Shown here in pieces: positions 35,494 through 56,230 of a stretch of 64,000 nt of DNA. A model generated the notes under the pieces. The model worked only from the letters and a program-made list of their open reading frames with translations, searched no databases and was not told the origin of the DNA. The first letter of the stretch is position 1. Each line of letters opens with the position of its first letter. Made by a program: the position numbers and the translations under genes. This stretch comes from Marisa cornuarietis (Eukaryota; Mollusca; Gastropoda; Architaenioglossa; Ampullariidae). Location: assembly GCA_004794655.1 (NCBI GenBank), contig SMMW01000565.1, positions 1,506,001 through 1,570,000 of the forward strand, written 5' to 3'.

Positions 35494-37446
35494 CATGGGT
35501 GTTGCCTGGTCCCCTCATCGCTGAGCCACCGTCTATTACCCATCGACTGATACACACAAGTTAATACCCGTATATCTTAATCTGTGCGCCACCTTCATTA
35601 ACTAAACACTCCCACCCTCTCGCAGACCTGGCGGGGTGGGTCAACGTCGTCGTTTCCCCTGCGCTTGTAGATACATGTTGACGATGAGAAACTGAAAGAA
35701 GTGTGTTTTGCTGTCATAAACTGCGACTAAATTAACCCCGACCCTTGAGAAGCTCAAACCGGTTGAACGAGAGATAAGATACACCTCAAAGGTACGATAT
35801 GCTGGTTCGGGTGGGCGAAAAAAGGGCGTTCCTCCCAACACACCCAACACACCCCTGACCTACTATATAGAGGTCAAAGGCAACATGCACCCTCCTGCAT
35901 CCCTAGTCCCTGTAGATTCCCCCAGTACTCAGTAGAGAATAAGGTCACTCGGTTCCTTCCCCTTGGCATTACCTCAAGCGTTGTGTCACGATAGACAACT
36001 CTTGCGCAAGTTATCACAAAGACTTTATCACAAGAGCAAAGACCGACGATGAACATAGAGAGGAAAGTATAAAGGATGTAGATGCTGGAGGGAATGTTGT
36101 ATGATAAAAGAAAACCACTGACTGAACCGTTCTATGACTAAGCAACCTGACAGCTCACTGCCCAGGGGTCATGTTCATGAAGTAAAGGTAAGACACTGCT
36201 TAGGGGGTAAAGTGAGTAAATTAAGGGCAAAAGTCTTGTCTCCCTAGTTACGAGGCACTGTCCAGACCCCTGCTTTATGCTAACTCAGAGATCTTTTTCA
36301 CTAATTTATAACTGTGGTCTCATGTGGTAAAGCAGCCTCCGCGGAGTCTGGGACTTCTCTCAATGACTACGAAGACAAGGCGACGGCTCTAGGTTTACCC
36401 GGGACGATAACTTGCCTTTACTCCGTGTATACGACCCCAGACCGCATTTCACAGTCCAAACTAATAAATGAATACTTTACAAGGATCGTAAGAAGACATA
36501 CGAACAAGAAATTTTAATTAATGCAAATTTCAGATGGATCATTGCCATCAAAATTAAAAGCTTCACTCTGTACTGTCAACTAATTTAGTGATATATGTAG
36601 ATGCTGATGGATAGATAACAATCAGCTAGGGACAGTTAGTGTTATGTCTTGCAACTTTTCGACAAACTCTGATTCCACATCCCTTACCTAAAGATACACA
36701 TGTGTGGAGAGCAGTGCAGGTTTTAAGGCTAATATATTGTGCAGCTGCAAGGTCTTTCGTCCTGTAAACGGGTGCAGCTAAAGGGCTACAACTGTAAGCC
36801 TGTCACCACCCGATTAACAGAAGCCCGAACAACCGTCCTGTCATTAGCTGAGGCCAAAGAATGTAAACATGTCAACAAAGTTTGCTAACGAGTCACAGAA
36901 GTCTAATTAATTATAATTTAGCTTCTACACTAAACGACACTTTCATCGTTCGAAATTTTTTGATTTCATTGGTTTTCGCTTTTGTTATGATTTTCTGCCG
37001 ATGACTTATTCCAGTTTAGTATTTCAGCGAACTGTAGCCTCGCTCTAAATGAGTCAGTCACGTGGTACTTCCGGTGACGAAACCCAAACGTGTTGCACGA
37101 ATCACACAAATATGCACAAAACTTTAGTTTGCATTCAAAGCCTTAGGAACTCGATTGTTTTCTGTAACAAGTGGATTATGATCACAGCAAACTTTAAAAA
37201 AAATGTTTCCTTGAATCATTTAGGGAAGACTTTTTAGCAGTTGCCAACCCTGGGCTGGATTTTGGTTTCTTGCTTCCTTAAAGTTTGGATTTGCATGATG
37301 AAGGAATAAAAAAAAAACTGTCTTTGCCTGCTGCTTCAGCAAAACGAATCGATCCTTACATAAGATCGAGGGGAATGTTGAATAAAAGGTCGACACAGCT
37401 CGGAGTAGAATTCAAAACTTGTTTTCTGTCTGCTAAAGATTAGCGC
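35494..37446. other. Intergenic stretch and 3' flank of the first PTB gene
   Basis: No gene recognised. On the minus strand, 37300-37446 is 3' UTR of the PTB gene. TTTATTC at 37379-37385 is the complement of a GAATAAA signal about 60 bp past the stop. Confidence 0.45.
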
Positions 37447-44014
<6,568 letters not shown>

Positions 44015-44139
44015 TTCAATTTTTTTTTTTTTTGGCGGGGAGAGTTTTTCTAAACACACCAAAATGTTGTGGTAGGAAAGGTCTAAACAAGTCTGTGTCT
44101 CAGTGTAACTCACCTGAAGGTTAAAACCGCTCGCTCCAT

Positions 44140-47100
44140 TTTGTATTTCACTTCAGGACATCTCAGTGTAACACAACCAAAACACTTATCCTGTTCCAAA
44201 AGGACAGTACAATGTGCCTGGTGTTACCTCTCCTTGTGAATTCGGGGGACAAACGTCCTTCGGACTAAAACCTGACCTCACTGTCCTTTCTCAACATCGT
44301 CCACAACCACCTACAATCGTCTTCTATCTTCAAATGGTAACATCCGAGTTCGGTTCAAAGGCGGAGCTTTTTTCAAAAGTTTGAAACACCTTTGGAGTAT
44401 TTTGTGTGACACTCGCGCTTACCCTCGAGGGCTTCCTGTGCCTGTGGAGGTGGGCCTCGGAAGTTAATATCACCTTTTGATTAGCGAAAATATCTCGTGT
44501 GCTTTCTGTGAGGGGGTCAGGCAAGGCTGCCTTGTCAAACCGGTTCTCTATGAAGATAAGACGTTCTTGTCGCTGAAGAATACTTAAAGAGTTGCTCTTC
44601 AATGAACGAATATGTAGATGGGTGTGCGGGTGTGGGTGAAGGGAATGCGCGGTTATGAAAAGCAAGATGTGTTCTGTACCCCACACGTGTTTTTCACTGG
44701 CCTTCTTTTCAAAGTAAATATTTTTATAGGTTTTCTCGGGAAGCATTATGCATATCAACTTGTCTGCCAACATTCTCTTCACTTTATCACACTGTCAGCT
44801 GAGCTGTCACTTAAAATATTTCCTTTTTTTTGTCTGCAGGTATTGCTGAAACCTGAAACACAGTTTCACATTTTTTGCATACTTCATCGCTTTTACACCT
44901 GTTTTGTTCTATCTTCTTTCCTTTTTTTTCTTCTCCTGGTACTCTTCTGTTTTATTTTGGAATGTTTGAATATACTGTATTTCATTTCTCCACTTTTACA
45001 TTTCTATTTCTTAATAGAACTGCACAAGGAGGAAGAAAAACAAGAAAGATTTTCATAACTACGCAAACAAGTAAACATACTCCCTCCAACCATAAGAACA
45101 TCATCTAAGGGCTTTTCAGCCGAAACCATATGGATTTATTTGTTCATAGTTGTATTTAAATAAATATTTAAATTGTAACAACTAGTTGAAAATTTTCTTT
45201 ACTTTTTTAAAAACATTTTTTTTGGAAAGGATTTCCATTTTCTTTCATCACCAGCAACTTCGTTATAAACGCTTGGGCTGGCCTGTCAGTCGCAGTCTCT
45301 GGGAGAATTTTTGTGACAAATTTTATAGGCCCTTATAGAAGAAAAGTTGATCATGCGACTGAAGCCTGGGAAACAGAATGCACTGATGACCCCAGTGACC
45401 CCAGGACTGAGAAATAATTCCCTATACTGAAGGTCTAGAGGATTCATCATCCATTGCTCTGCAGGGTGGGAACAAGAACTGAATTATCATAACTCAGTTC
45501 CTTCTTTTAAAACATGTTATTTGCAAACTTTTTATACGGAAAATTTCAGAACTATTTCAGACCAGGCTTTAGCTATGTTAAAGGATTCGTTTTGAAAATA
45601 TTAGAAACATCACAATGCATCAGCTGGAGCAGTTTGTACTAGTCCTTATAAACTCTACAGAAAGAACAAACACATTATAGAGAGCTACTAATTAAGAAAC
45701 TTTGATTTAAGAGCTTATTATTTTACCGTATTTATTGTCGTAATGAGAAGAACATTGTATTACAAAGAAGTGCAAAAAGCTCTGCGATGACTAGATGAGG
45801 GCAGGTCAGTGTGAGATGAGAGACAAACTTCATGACAATGGCTGTCACTTGTCAGACGGTCTTCTCGTAAACCACGAGTCCTTTGACCTGGCTTCCTGGG
45901 ACTCTTTCTTTTCCAGACAAGTAATGTTGTATAATCATGTATAAAATTTCTCCAAGGGAGATTTTTTTTCTCTTTATTTTTAACTTTAAAAAAAATATTT
46001 ATTAAGATAAAACCAGGATAATTTATTTTTCTTCATCTTCATAACTGTTGAAAAATCATAAATTCTCCACTCACAGTGGGTCATCATTATTATTATTAAT
46101 TACAATTGTTTGTTTGAACGTCCTGCCTATCCTTCTAGTCCTAACCACAAATATAGACTAGCATGTTCATCGAGCTCCAAGAATGCCTGTCTGCCTGACA
46201 AACCAAAGTACTCCTGGTTCACCTGGGACAAGCAACCGTCTACACATCTGAACAAACAGCGTGGAATTAGTCACCGATGGACATCATCAATACTTAGATC
46301 CCACAACTTTTAAAAGAATCATACATCTCGCCAAGACTGCTGTAACGGTCTCTCTTTCTGGAAGACAGCTGAAGTACTCCTTGTGAAGTATTTGACAAAA
46401 ATTCTTTAAATGAACCTTGTTTTGGTGGGTTTTTAAAAGTTTGTTTGTGACGTATTCATGAAAGTTTATGTGAATAGTGATCGGTTTGTTGTTTGAAAGT
46501 TCGCCTGTAATCGTGTGTTTTATTGCTAATTTAGTTTGTTTGCTGATATTCGCTACTTTATGTTTGAGTATGGCTGTATGTTTCAGATTGTGCTCCCCTT
46601 TCTCTTTTCTCGGTGGCTCCAGTTCCTGTGGATTTGTGGATGTTAGGGTCGATTCCCGTTGCAGTTCAAATCCTACTTAAAACGTACGACTTACCATTTT
46701 GGAAATTGCTTTTGCAACGGATGTGGTGTCTACTTATTGTTATTGTTTTCACAGGAATGGTTCATCTTTGAAGTAAATAGGTTTTTAGTTTCCTCCAGTA
46801 ACAGATGAAAGCCAACTGATGGAATCATCCTCATTCCTTCCATCGCTTAATGAAGACATCAAGACGCGCTGAGGATGAAACAGCAAATTCAAAATTAAGT
46901 TTAAAGTCATTTTCAGGTCTATTGCCACAACCATAATCGATATAATTTTTTTAAAACTTTTATTAAGCTCAAAAGAGTAGAGCGCAACATAATGCAGTCT
47001 ATTCAAACCGGTGTGGCACAGGTGACAGGTAGGAGTTTACTTCACGACCGCCCGGGTGGGGGGGGGGCATTGCCGCCTGCCCTGTGAAGCGGAAATGATA

Positions 47101-48140
47101 CGGGTATACTAGGTTGGAGAGTCGGGGTAGGGTGGGAGGAAAAAGTAACTTTGAGATGCAGTGGTGCCTCCTAACCACAGACTTGTTCTTGCTTCACTTG
47201 CCTCTTCTAACTCAATCTCTCTCAACCACAACGACACAAGTAGCATGATCGTTTTCAGTGGAGGAGCTTTTAAAAAAATGTGAAGCTAACAAACTGCTTT
47301 CTTTAATAAACACTCCCCCCCCGCCCGCAGATTTTCCCCTCAATGAAAGGTAAACGAACTAAACAAAATCCAAACATCGTTTTGGTACACTTTTGTGCAG
47401 CCTCAGAACCTTGTTTGAAGTAGTAGAGTGCACAAGGAATATTACTTTGAAGCTGCTAAACAAAGCAGATATTTGCAGTCTGCATACATACAGCTTGCAA
47501 AAGAAATGACATCGCTTCTGAAACCAGAATAAAGATGAGTGGTAAGTGAAAGAAACTGAAAGAACATCAATAAACATCTCAAGAATCAGATTCAGAGCAA
47601 AGAAATGCCCTCTCACAACCCTCGGTCCGTATCATTGAGGAAAAACCTGTTCCACTAGCAAACTCCAGTAATGACTCATCGTCTTCAGAGGGCAGTGTAT
47701 CGCAAGCATTTACTGAATGCCTTGTCAGAATATCTTGAAAGACTTTGCCAGGCCCGAGCGTCTTCAAAGGAGGGGGGGGGTCTTTGGAAATAACGTTGAA
47801 TTCGCGCAGAACGAGATTACGTTCACGTTAAGTTTAAATGAATCAGGATTTGACATATGAAAAGACCGTAGCACCCTATGATTATAATACTGACAAATAT
47901 ATAATATCAAACCTTGCTGGGTAAAGGTCCTCTTTGATGACATGTATGTCATAGTGATTCATAGGAATTATTTATGTTTGTGTGAATGTGCATAAGAAAG
48001 AGAAAGAGAATGTGAAGGAAGAAAATGGAGAAAGTGGAAGAGTAAAGAAGCAACTCTGGGGGTAGATAGAAGAAGGCGAGGAGTGACAAGTTACAGGACT
48101 GGATGGAGAGAGTAATTTTTGTTGCTAGTTTTCGAGTACA
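44140..48140. other. Intergenic stretch upstream of the first PTB gene
   Basis: The minus-strand frame stays open from ATG 44139 back to about 44218, with possible acceptors (ggaacag, caccag), so an additional 5' exon of the PTB gene may lie here. The rest is AT-rich DNA with chance frames (such as 44330-44782 minus) and no recognised element. Confidence 0.4.
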
Positions 48141-48440
48141 GGGGCCAGCTGCACAACACACTTTTAATTTTAAACACGTTTAAGCTTTGAATCTATGTGG
48201 ATAGTCAGTTTGATAGAAACGCAATGTACAGCACAGTTTAGAACTCTTTTTTTTTAAACTAAAACTGCTTTAAAATAAAACTGCTTAAGCAAGGTTTTCA
48301 TTCCCATCAACACAATTTTTTGTGTGGGTTCGTAGAACGCTTCTAAATGGCTTAAGAGCGATTTTTGGAAAATGTTTCGAAATCTATTTCTTTAGAACAG
48401 TTTTAAGGTTTTGAAATATGTTGTACAGGTAGAGCCAGGT
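48141..48440 (+). mobile_element. MITE-like element with terminal inverted repeats (copy 2, one end decayed)
   Basis: It starts GGGGCCAGCTGCACAACACA and runs through the same interior landmarks as copy 1 (attttaaacacgtttaa, aaactaaaactgctttaa, ttctttagaacagttttaag). The right end is eroded (tatgttgtacagg). Confidence 0.8.
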
Positions 48441-48444
48441 CCTT

Positions 48445-48860
48445 GATTTGTTCATGCAGATTGTGTTAGCTTTTTACAGGTTGTGTTCATCTGCGCAGCT
48501 TTTGTATTAAATTGTACGAATCATTGGTTTATCTGTACACACTTTATGCTAACTTTACAAGTCTTTGCTTTTTCTGTACAAATTGTATTTGTTTGTAACG
48601 GTTGTGTTTATTTGTTTCGGTCTGAGCATCACTTGTACAAGTCTGTTTCTTTATCTGTACAAGCCTTCTACTAACTTGTACGCTGGTTTGTCTGTACATC
48701 TTTGCTCATTTTACAGACTGCTTTTCTCTGCACTCGTTTCAGATTCACTTATACCGGTCTTTGGCTTATTTGTACATATTTTTGTTTGGACAGGTGTATT
48801 CATCTGTACAGGTCTTGTCTACACTTTACAAGTATTTGGTTTATTTTTACACATTTTTTC
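48445..48860. repeat. Highly degenerate tandem repeat with TTGTACAAGTCT/TCTGTACA core
   Basis: The words ctgtacaa, cttgtacaagtc, tttacaagt and tctgtaca recur every 25-60 bp over about 400 bp. The open frames of this region follow the same periodicity and are not taken as genes. Confidence 0.5.
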
Positions 48861-50311
48861 TCTTGTTTTTAAGTTGATGTGTACAAGACATTTCCCTTTA
48901 TAGGTCTGTGGTTACCCAATTCATCATGTAACTCATGATTGTGTTTTTTTTAATTAGGGGAGGGTTTTTTTCCTTCTAGAAAAAGATGTTTGGTTATTTT
49001 TTGAGGCCTTTGGTTCTGTGTATGGTTGTTTGACGAACCGAGCATCTGCTCAAGTATGGATCGAGATCCTTGATCGACTTCCATGTACATACGTCACCAT
49101 CTGGCAATTAAGTCTGTCAACTACATGGCAGTTGTATTTTGTTCAATACTCAATAATTCATGCCTTCCGTTGATTGCCAATCCACAACTGACACGACCAT
49201 CAAAACTGTTGGTCAACAACCTCCACGAGAGTTGTTCCTTTGATTAGGAACGGACACACATGAGCGATCTTATACAAAATACGCACCAAGCAGCGTCCTA
49301 TCGTCGCGACTGCGCACCCCGGGTAGCTAGAAATTCTTGCAATGATATAGACCTTACCTGCCTAATCTTAACAAACCTCCTCAACACTTGTCACACTTCA
49401 TTAACGCGCTTAAATTAAACTCAGTGGGTGCACCCACTTCTTTAAGAAAGAGAAAAGAAAAAAAGGCATAGAAAGCTGAGTTTAATTTAAACATGGCCGT
49501 AGTGTTGCAAACCAAGATATGCTGTTACCTGGAACACTGAAAGGAAAATTCTGCCCAGATGCTTGAAACATATTGACGATGAATAAATTTATCCCAGAAG
49601 GAATTCTGGATTGTGGTTAGGGCAAGGTAGGGTTAGGAGTAGAAAAAGATGATGAAAGGCATTTTTTTAAGTGGTGGGCTATAAAAGCCGACTTTTGCAA
49701 CCCATGCTGGGTTAATACTTTCTTCTTTGGTACCTTCGCAACCCACGCTGTACTGTTTCTCAAGGGACGCAACTAGTCCTCTACTCTCAACCTCTTCTGC
49801 CTCTGCCTCATGAAAATGTCCCCCCCTCCCGCTGTCTCCACCTGTTATCGTCCTGTAGGCATTGGCTGGCCATCGGGTCTGCTATGACCACATTTCTACA
49901 CCAGCTTCTGTGAACGTTTGTGTCTTATGTGAGCACCCAGGGTATTCTGACTACAGGTCCATAACCTTCGAACTAAAATAGCTGATGTAGCAATTTCGTA
50001 AACACCTTCTAACACTTTTATGTGCAGCGCTCGGACATTTCCCCAGAATGTTAAGTTTGATTTTCCAACTCACACTAATTTTAACACAAGTCGGAGCTGT
50101 TCTAAACTTGCTAAAACCGTTTAAAGAACTTTTGGCGGTGGTCAATGAAATCAGCTTCAGTGATAACATCTATCAGTTTACAGGCAAGCGCGAGACTTTC
50201 TGATAAAATACAAGAGAATGTGTTTCAAGATTTCAGGAATCGTACATAATCAGCAGGTACTAGTGGAGAAAAAAATGCTCTACTGTCATCCACTACTCAA
50301 GTTTCTGCCTT
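48861..50311. other. Intergenic stretch without recognised gene
   Basis: Only short frames. Inverted words aagctgagtttaatttaaac and gcttaaattaaactcagtg near 49400-49495 form an imperfect hairpin. Confidence 0.45.
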
Positions 50312-50566
<255 letters not shown>

Positions 50567-51125
50567 GTAGTAAAGGTATGTCGCAATTTCTTCTGTGTAG
50601 TATTTTCCTATGTTGCCACCCGTAACATCTCAGAAATAAGTATGAAAAATATGGATGTCTAGAACAACCTCCACCTGCCAAACATGGAGCTACTGTTTCT
50701 ACTCTAGCAAGTACTGTGAGCCACAGTGTCACGAAAATCCCACATAAAACAATATTATCACAATATCACGGATGAGAGGTGTCCTGATAGCCAGAGTGTA
50801 ATGTCAGGAGTTTTGTGCACGAGAGGCGGGGTGGGGTGGGTAGTAACGTGCAGCGAAAATGGTTCAGAGGGTTTTCAAGGGGAAATAAGTCAGTAGCCAG
50901 TAGCATGTGTATGCAAGGGAGACGACCTACTGTACCTGAAACTGGCGGAAAGTGTGAGTAAATACATACTCACAAAGGCGGAGGAAAGGTTGTGAGATTG
51001 TTGGGTATCCGGGGAACCGACTGTCAAGCGAGTGAGACTGAGACATGTGTTGAGCCTCGTAGGGGATCCCGAGTCAGGCCCTCACATGATGCTTCTCCGC
51101 GCACCAACATGGAGGCTTTTTCCTT
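50567..51125. other. Intergenic stretch without recognised element
   Basis: No gene found; short open frames only. The 5' part of the following LINE relic may extend into its end. Confidence 0.4.
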
Positions 51126-52275
51126 GTTCAGCGCTCTATGGACTCACTCTCCATCCCTGCTGCTTGGAAATTGTCTGCCATTGTCCCAGTTCCGAAGAAA
51201 GCTTCCGTTCAGCATCTCAATGACTTTAGACCAGTGGCCTTAACATCGTTGGTCATGATAGTAATAATAATAATAATAAAGGTTATTTTTATCGCGCCAT
51301 ATCCCAGCCATATGAGCAAGCTCGTGGCGCTTTACAAATGATGCTAATTATAACAATAATACTCATCATCATCATAATAGGGAGAAATTAAAGAAACCAG
51401 CCAAAACGACAGGAAAGAAAAGCGGGATACCGCTTGAGTAATAATAATAAAATAAGTGTAGTGTTATTGGATTAATAAAACGAATACAGTAATAATTTCC
51501 GTTATCCAACCAGTCTATGAAATTAAATGTATAAAATATATGGGGGATACCCACGGTGTAGCCTTGGAAGAATTTATTGCCCGGTGCGATGACAATTTCT
51601 TAGACCTTAATGTGAGTAAGACCAAAGAGATGGTTTTTGATTTCCGTCGGAATTCTCCAACAAGTCCTGTAAGTTTCATCCAAGACAAGGAGGTGGATAT
51701 TGTCCATACTTTTAAATAGGGACCATCTTCGACAGGTGACTTTGCTGGGATGTCAACACTCTGTCGTCAAGAAAGCTCAACAGCGCCTCTTCCTTCTTCA
51801 AAAGTTGAAGTCTTTCTCTGTCTCCCAGAGATTTCTTCAGCTCTTTTATAGATCGCACATAGAGAGCGTGCTGTACTTATCGTTTATCTTTTTTTACAAC
51901 AATTTATCCGGGAAGAACAAAAGTAGCCTTCATCGTGTGGTATCCACCTGCTCCTAAGTCATGGGGACAGCCCCGCGTGCTCTTTAGACTCTGTATAAGA
52001 GGCAGATACTTCCTGATGGATCCTGTCGGGAGGATTTCTCCATCTCCCATCGAGTCGCCGATTCTGTATACCTGCATGCAGGACCAACAAACTGAGGCTG
52101 TCATTCGTTGTTTGTGCCATGCGACTTCTGAATGTTACTGAGTGAAAATGAATGCAGCTCTGTGGACAATGAATGTTTGAGTCTATTTCGCATATATGGA
52201 GATACTGTGGTATTGTTTCGTGCTTTCACATCGAACTGCCACGAATTTCCCTGTGGGATAAATAAAGTGTTTGCT
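51126..52275 (+). pseudogene. Decayed non-LTR retrotransposon (reverse transcriptase fragments)
   Basis: Plus-strand pieces match the RT domain of jockey/CR1/Rex-like LINEs: SIPAAWKLSAIVPVPKK then LNDFRPVALTSLVM (about 51146-51255); later CDDNFLDLNVSKTKEMVFDF (about 51577-51645) and VKKAQQRLFLLQKLKSF (about 51766-51820), FYRSHIESVLY, and near the end RTNKLRLSFVVCAMRLLN (about 52084-52140). Frameshifts, stops and a repeat insertion at about 51258-51430 (with cgcgccatatcccagccata ... ctcgtggcgctttacaaatg) break it. The 3' end is near gggataaataaagtgtttgc. Confidence 0.8.
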
Positions 52276-52944
52276 TAACCTCATTCTCTTAACCTCACGG
52301 TAACTTGTATATATATATATTTTTTTTTTTAATTTGCAAATAAGTTCATGTGTGAAATAACATAGTTTATGGAATATTAATGTAATTTTTACACTGTGAT
52401 ACACGGCCGTATGCGTGTAAAGTCAAAAGAGAAATTTCAGTAGTTTTAATAAATTTTTCAGTAATTTTAGAAAGTGCTTATGGAAATGAACGAATGAATG
52501 AAAAACACTTCAGTATCATAAGGCGAGGACATGAGTTTCGCACATTCAGCTTTAAATAAAGTGTAGGACTGTTAGGTTCCTTCGCTGGGCAGGATTCTGC
52601 CTGTGTAAACTGATGCTACATGACCCCCGGTGTCCAAGCTTTACCATAAAAGGTCGGAGTAATCCCTACATTAGAGTTTCTCATCCGTGCGGTCTCCTGT
52701 CTCAACTGCCGGATCTCACGTGCAGCGGTCTACAACGACACGAAGCGTCAGCGAGTTGCACGACCTGACCACGTGATCATCTGCGTATCGTAATCACTGA
52801 CCCGACAACTTTTGACAAGGACTTGTAGTCGCCTATTCTGCGTTAACCTGACCCGACTTAACCCGAACTTAACCTCATTTCACTGTCTCGTGACTAACGT
52901 CACCGTCGATCGTCAGGCTTCGCAACCTCAGTTTGCAGATTACA

Positions 52945-53200
52945 GGGGCCAGTTGCACAACACGTTTCTAAACCTTTCCACGTTTCCTAATCTCTTCTTA
53001 GCCATTGTGATGCATTGCAGAAAAACATACAAAAAATTGTACTCTCAGGACGGAAAGTCAGACTTAAACAACTTTATCTTACTTAAAGCAGTTTTAGTTT
53101 TAAACATTCTAAAATTGTGGTGTGCACTTAAACTAATTATCTAAATAGAGTTAAGGCTTAACAGTGTTTAAAAATAGAAATGCGTTGTGCAACTGGCCCC
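52945..53200 (-). mobile_element. MITE-like element with terminal inverted repeats (copy 3, inverted)
   Basis: Ends are GGGGCCAGTTGCACAACACG and GCGTTGTGCAACTGGCCCC. The interior is the reverse complement of copy 1 (tgcattgcagaaaaacatac, gactttccgtcctg shared in inverted sense). At 256 bp it is close to full length. Confidence 0.88.
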
Positions 53201-53679
53201 AGGGCTTATTTTACGATTGATTACACCAAGGCTACTTCGAGAGTTACCCCTGATCCTCTGGTGTAAATACCAGAAACTCTATGATTAAGAGTGAGTATAT
53301 TGTACTGTTGTGGTGATGTGGTATCAATAATTTTGATACGGGATTTAAGAGTAGTTTAAGTTAGAAAGTTTGGCGCATTGATTTCTTAAATGTTGAAGCT
53401 TAATTAGTCAATTTTGTGACTTCTCTGCTGGGATACTTGTATTTTAATTCCATCAGGGGGAGCTGACAGGTTTTTATGTATATGCTATTTGTGGCAGTCT
53501 CCCTGTCGGTGTTTGTCACCTTCCTGATTAACCCACATTTGAAAATTAGGTTATGTTTCTTAATGATTTTAAACATAGATGGGTGCTGAATGTTGATAGT
53601 GGGAGGTCACATTTGTTGTCTCGTCAAAGGCTTTGGTCCAGTCAAAAGAGAGGAAAGAAAAGAATCAGCAATCAGAAAC

Positions 53680-53681
53680 GC

Positions 53682-53742
<61 letters not shown>

Positions 53743-54125
53743 ATATTGCGCAGGTATCCATTCAAAAGAATGCTCATTGCGCAGCAGAAACAGAAAAAAA
53801 TAAAACAACAGTAAAGTAAAAAATAATAAAAACAGAAATGGTGCTAGGTTGTTTAAGTCCATCTTAAATAAACAGATGGGTCTTCAGTCTTTTTCGAAAC
53901 GTGGTTGCTGAGGTGATGGTGGAGAGTGACGATGGCAGAGCATTCCACAGTTTAGGTGCCGCGTTTTTGAAGGCCCTGGCTCTAGTGTCTTCTTGTTTGT
54001 GTCTTCCACTGCAGGGAGACAGAAGCGTGACTGGGAGCCAGAGCGCAGACCACGTGACGGCTGGTAAGGAGGAAATAGTCAGGAGCAGTTATCAACATCT
54101 AATGTTCTCACTGCGACTGTCTTTT
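53680..54125 (+). mobile_element. Dispersed repeat with expanded (ATG)n end, copy 2
   Basis: An ATG array (about 20 units) is followed by atttatattgcgcaggtatc and cattcaaaagaatgctcatt, the reverse complement of the sequence at 20385-20435. Further along, gatgggtcttcagtcttttt and gcattccacagtttaggtgc resemble motifs widespread in LINE/SINE-type repeats of aquatic animals. No intact ORF. Confidence 0.7.
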
Positions 54126-54887
54126 TCCTCCGAAGTTTTAACCTCTGAGTAGCGAAGAAGGTAAAAGAAAGGACAACGAAAACACTTCTAATCACAGGTT
54201 TACACAATATGGAAATTAGACTCATGCTGCGCAGCTATTAATGTCTGACAACATGTTTGTAAACATTGTCACATCACGGATGTTGCCCAACATCATGCCG
54301 TCGACTCCAGGCTTACTTCTGCGAGAAACTAGGATCTGTTATAAATGCAGCCATTCAACTCTTTTCTGCTAAAAATAAGTTTTCTTCCTTATTAACTGCT
54401 CTTTGCTCAAAGCCAGGTGAGCAAGTTGTTTTCCCTGCTCTGGTCCGTGTGGGTGAATCGTCTTAAGGGTGGGTAAAGGTGTGGCCTACAGTCTACTGAG
54501 AATTAGGACAGCAGGGCGTGTGTTTGCACTGAAAATACTTAGTTATCTACATTGACAGGTAAAGAGTACTCGAACTCCACGACTGTTAGACACACGTTCT
54601 TCATACCAGGCAGGTAAAAACTGTGTAGGCGGCTGAATTTGTTTTTCTTTTTTGACGTTGGCAGGACGCCTGAAGGCCAGTTGTTTATATTTATATGCAT
54701 GTAGGTATTTATGCATGCATTCATGTCTGTATTTATCTATGTATTTTATGTCTATAGCCATGTATATATGTGCCTCTGTGTGTGTAGATTGTCTACTGAG
54801 GATTAGGACAGCAGGGCGTGTGTTTGCACTGAAAATACTAATAATTGTCAAATGTATTATTAAAATGATTGAGAATATCAAAAGTTA

Positions 54888-55080
54888 AAGGCCGGTCCGG
54901 TGGCGCAACGGTTAGCGCCTGTCACCAATACAGTGAAGGTTGGCTATCCTGGGTTCATTTCTCGTCTCGGGCACGCTGTTCTTTCTCTGCATGTGGCATT
55001 TGTTTACAGGGCTGGCTGCCTTGCCGTAATATAACCTTAGTTGCTGGCTCGGCGTAAACACCGATTAAAAAAATAAAATA
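54888..55080 (+). mobile_element. tRNA-derived SINE with perfect target-site duplications
   Basis: The head ggccggtccggtggcgcaac plus ggttagcgcctgtc is a pol III A-box-like tRNA segment, and gggttcatttctcg is B-box-like. The body ends in an A-rich tail (attaaaaaaataaaataaaa). Direct repeats AAAAGTTA flank it at 54880-54887 and 55081-55088. An old copy is at 18699-18872. Confidence 0.92.
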
Positions 55081-56175
55081 AAAAGTTATAGAGACAATTT
55101 CTGTTTGCGAGCGATCTCTGCTTTAGAGGATATGAAGGGACTTGTTTTACTAATGCACCCAGTGACCATACGAAACGAGTTCAAAGAGGTGGGGTGGACA
55201 TGAATAATTCAATGGTCTATGGGCTTTGAACTACGTGCTCCACACTTCATCACCCAGCACCCACACTACAGACCTGAACTCCATTAGTGTTCGTATTCCC
55301 TGTGTACATATTTTTAGTGCTCGTAAATGTCACATATCCATAAATGTCACTAGAAGGCTCTTAGCTTGGTAAGAAATACTATCTACCAAACTCCGGGTAG
55401 ATGAACCCCTCTCAGGATACAGGCCTACACGCATCGCCCTGAATGTTTGACCTCTTTGAACTCTTTGGCTGTACCCGTCAATACAAGTACAAGTCGTAGT
55501 TGCTCACCCACTACCAGAAAAAAAACAGAAAAAAACAAGCACAGTAAAAAACACATAAAAGGCAGGTCATTATCAACATGACACGATCATCTGTTTCCTC
55601 CATTTTTTTCCAGGAATAAAAGCAAATGTCGTCTTATTGTTCATTAACAGTGAGCTTTATTAAGTTTCTGTTACAAATAATTTCTCTCGCTGCGTCCAGA
55701 AATACACAGCTGCAAGTACAGGAGCATGGCCGTCAGTCGACACAAGGCAAGACGAAAACCTAGATAAACTCATCTGCTGACAACATGATGTTTAGCCTTA
55801 TATCCGTGAAGATGCTGACATAAAGAGGGAGTACTATCTTAACTGCATATCGGAGACCATGCATCTTTCATGTTAGCCTTTGTAAGTGTGGAAAGGATGA
55901 GGAAGGTACAAAACACCATGCTTACTGCATACTTGTCAACAAACCTTGTCTCAGTTTCATGCAAATAAACAAAATCAGATCTTCTTTGATGAAAGAAACA
56001 CAAATAAGACAGTCAAGCAAAATCTGTTTGTTCCTTTTGATACGATCAATGGACATTCTCTTCAAATAATAATGTAATTATGGGAGTAACCTCAACGAAA
56101 ATAAGATACCTTGTGAATAATTCTTGACAGTATGTTTAACTCAAAATATCCTATGTATTACCTAAACTGACGAAA

Positions 56176-56178
<3 letters not shown>

Positions 56179-56228
<50 letters not shown>
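56179..56228. repeat. (GT)n microsatellite
   Basis: About 25 uninterrupted GT units. Confidence 0.97.

Positions 56229-56230
<2 letters not shown>

Noticed and set aside
44330..44782. 150-codon minus-strand frame upstream of the first PTB gene
   Set aside because: No domain, signal or in-phase donor that would join the PTB exon; probably chance.
46110..46313. 67-codon plus frame with Ser/Lys/Pro-rich peptide
   Set aside because: No family resemblance, signal peptide or exon partners in phase.
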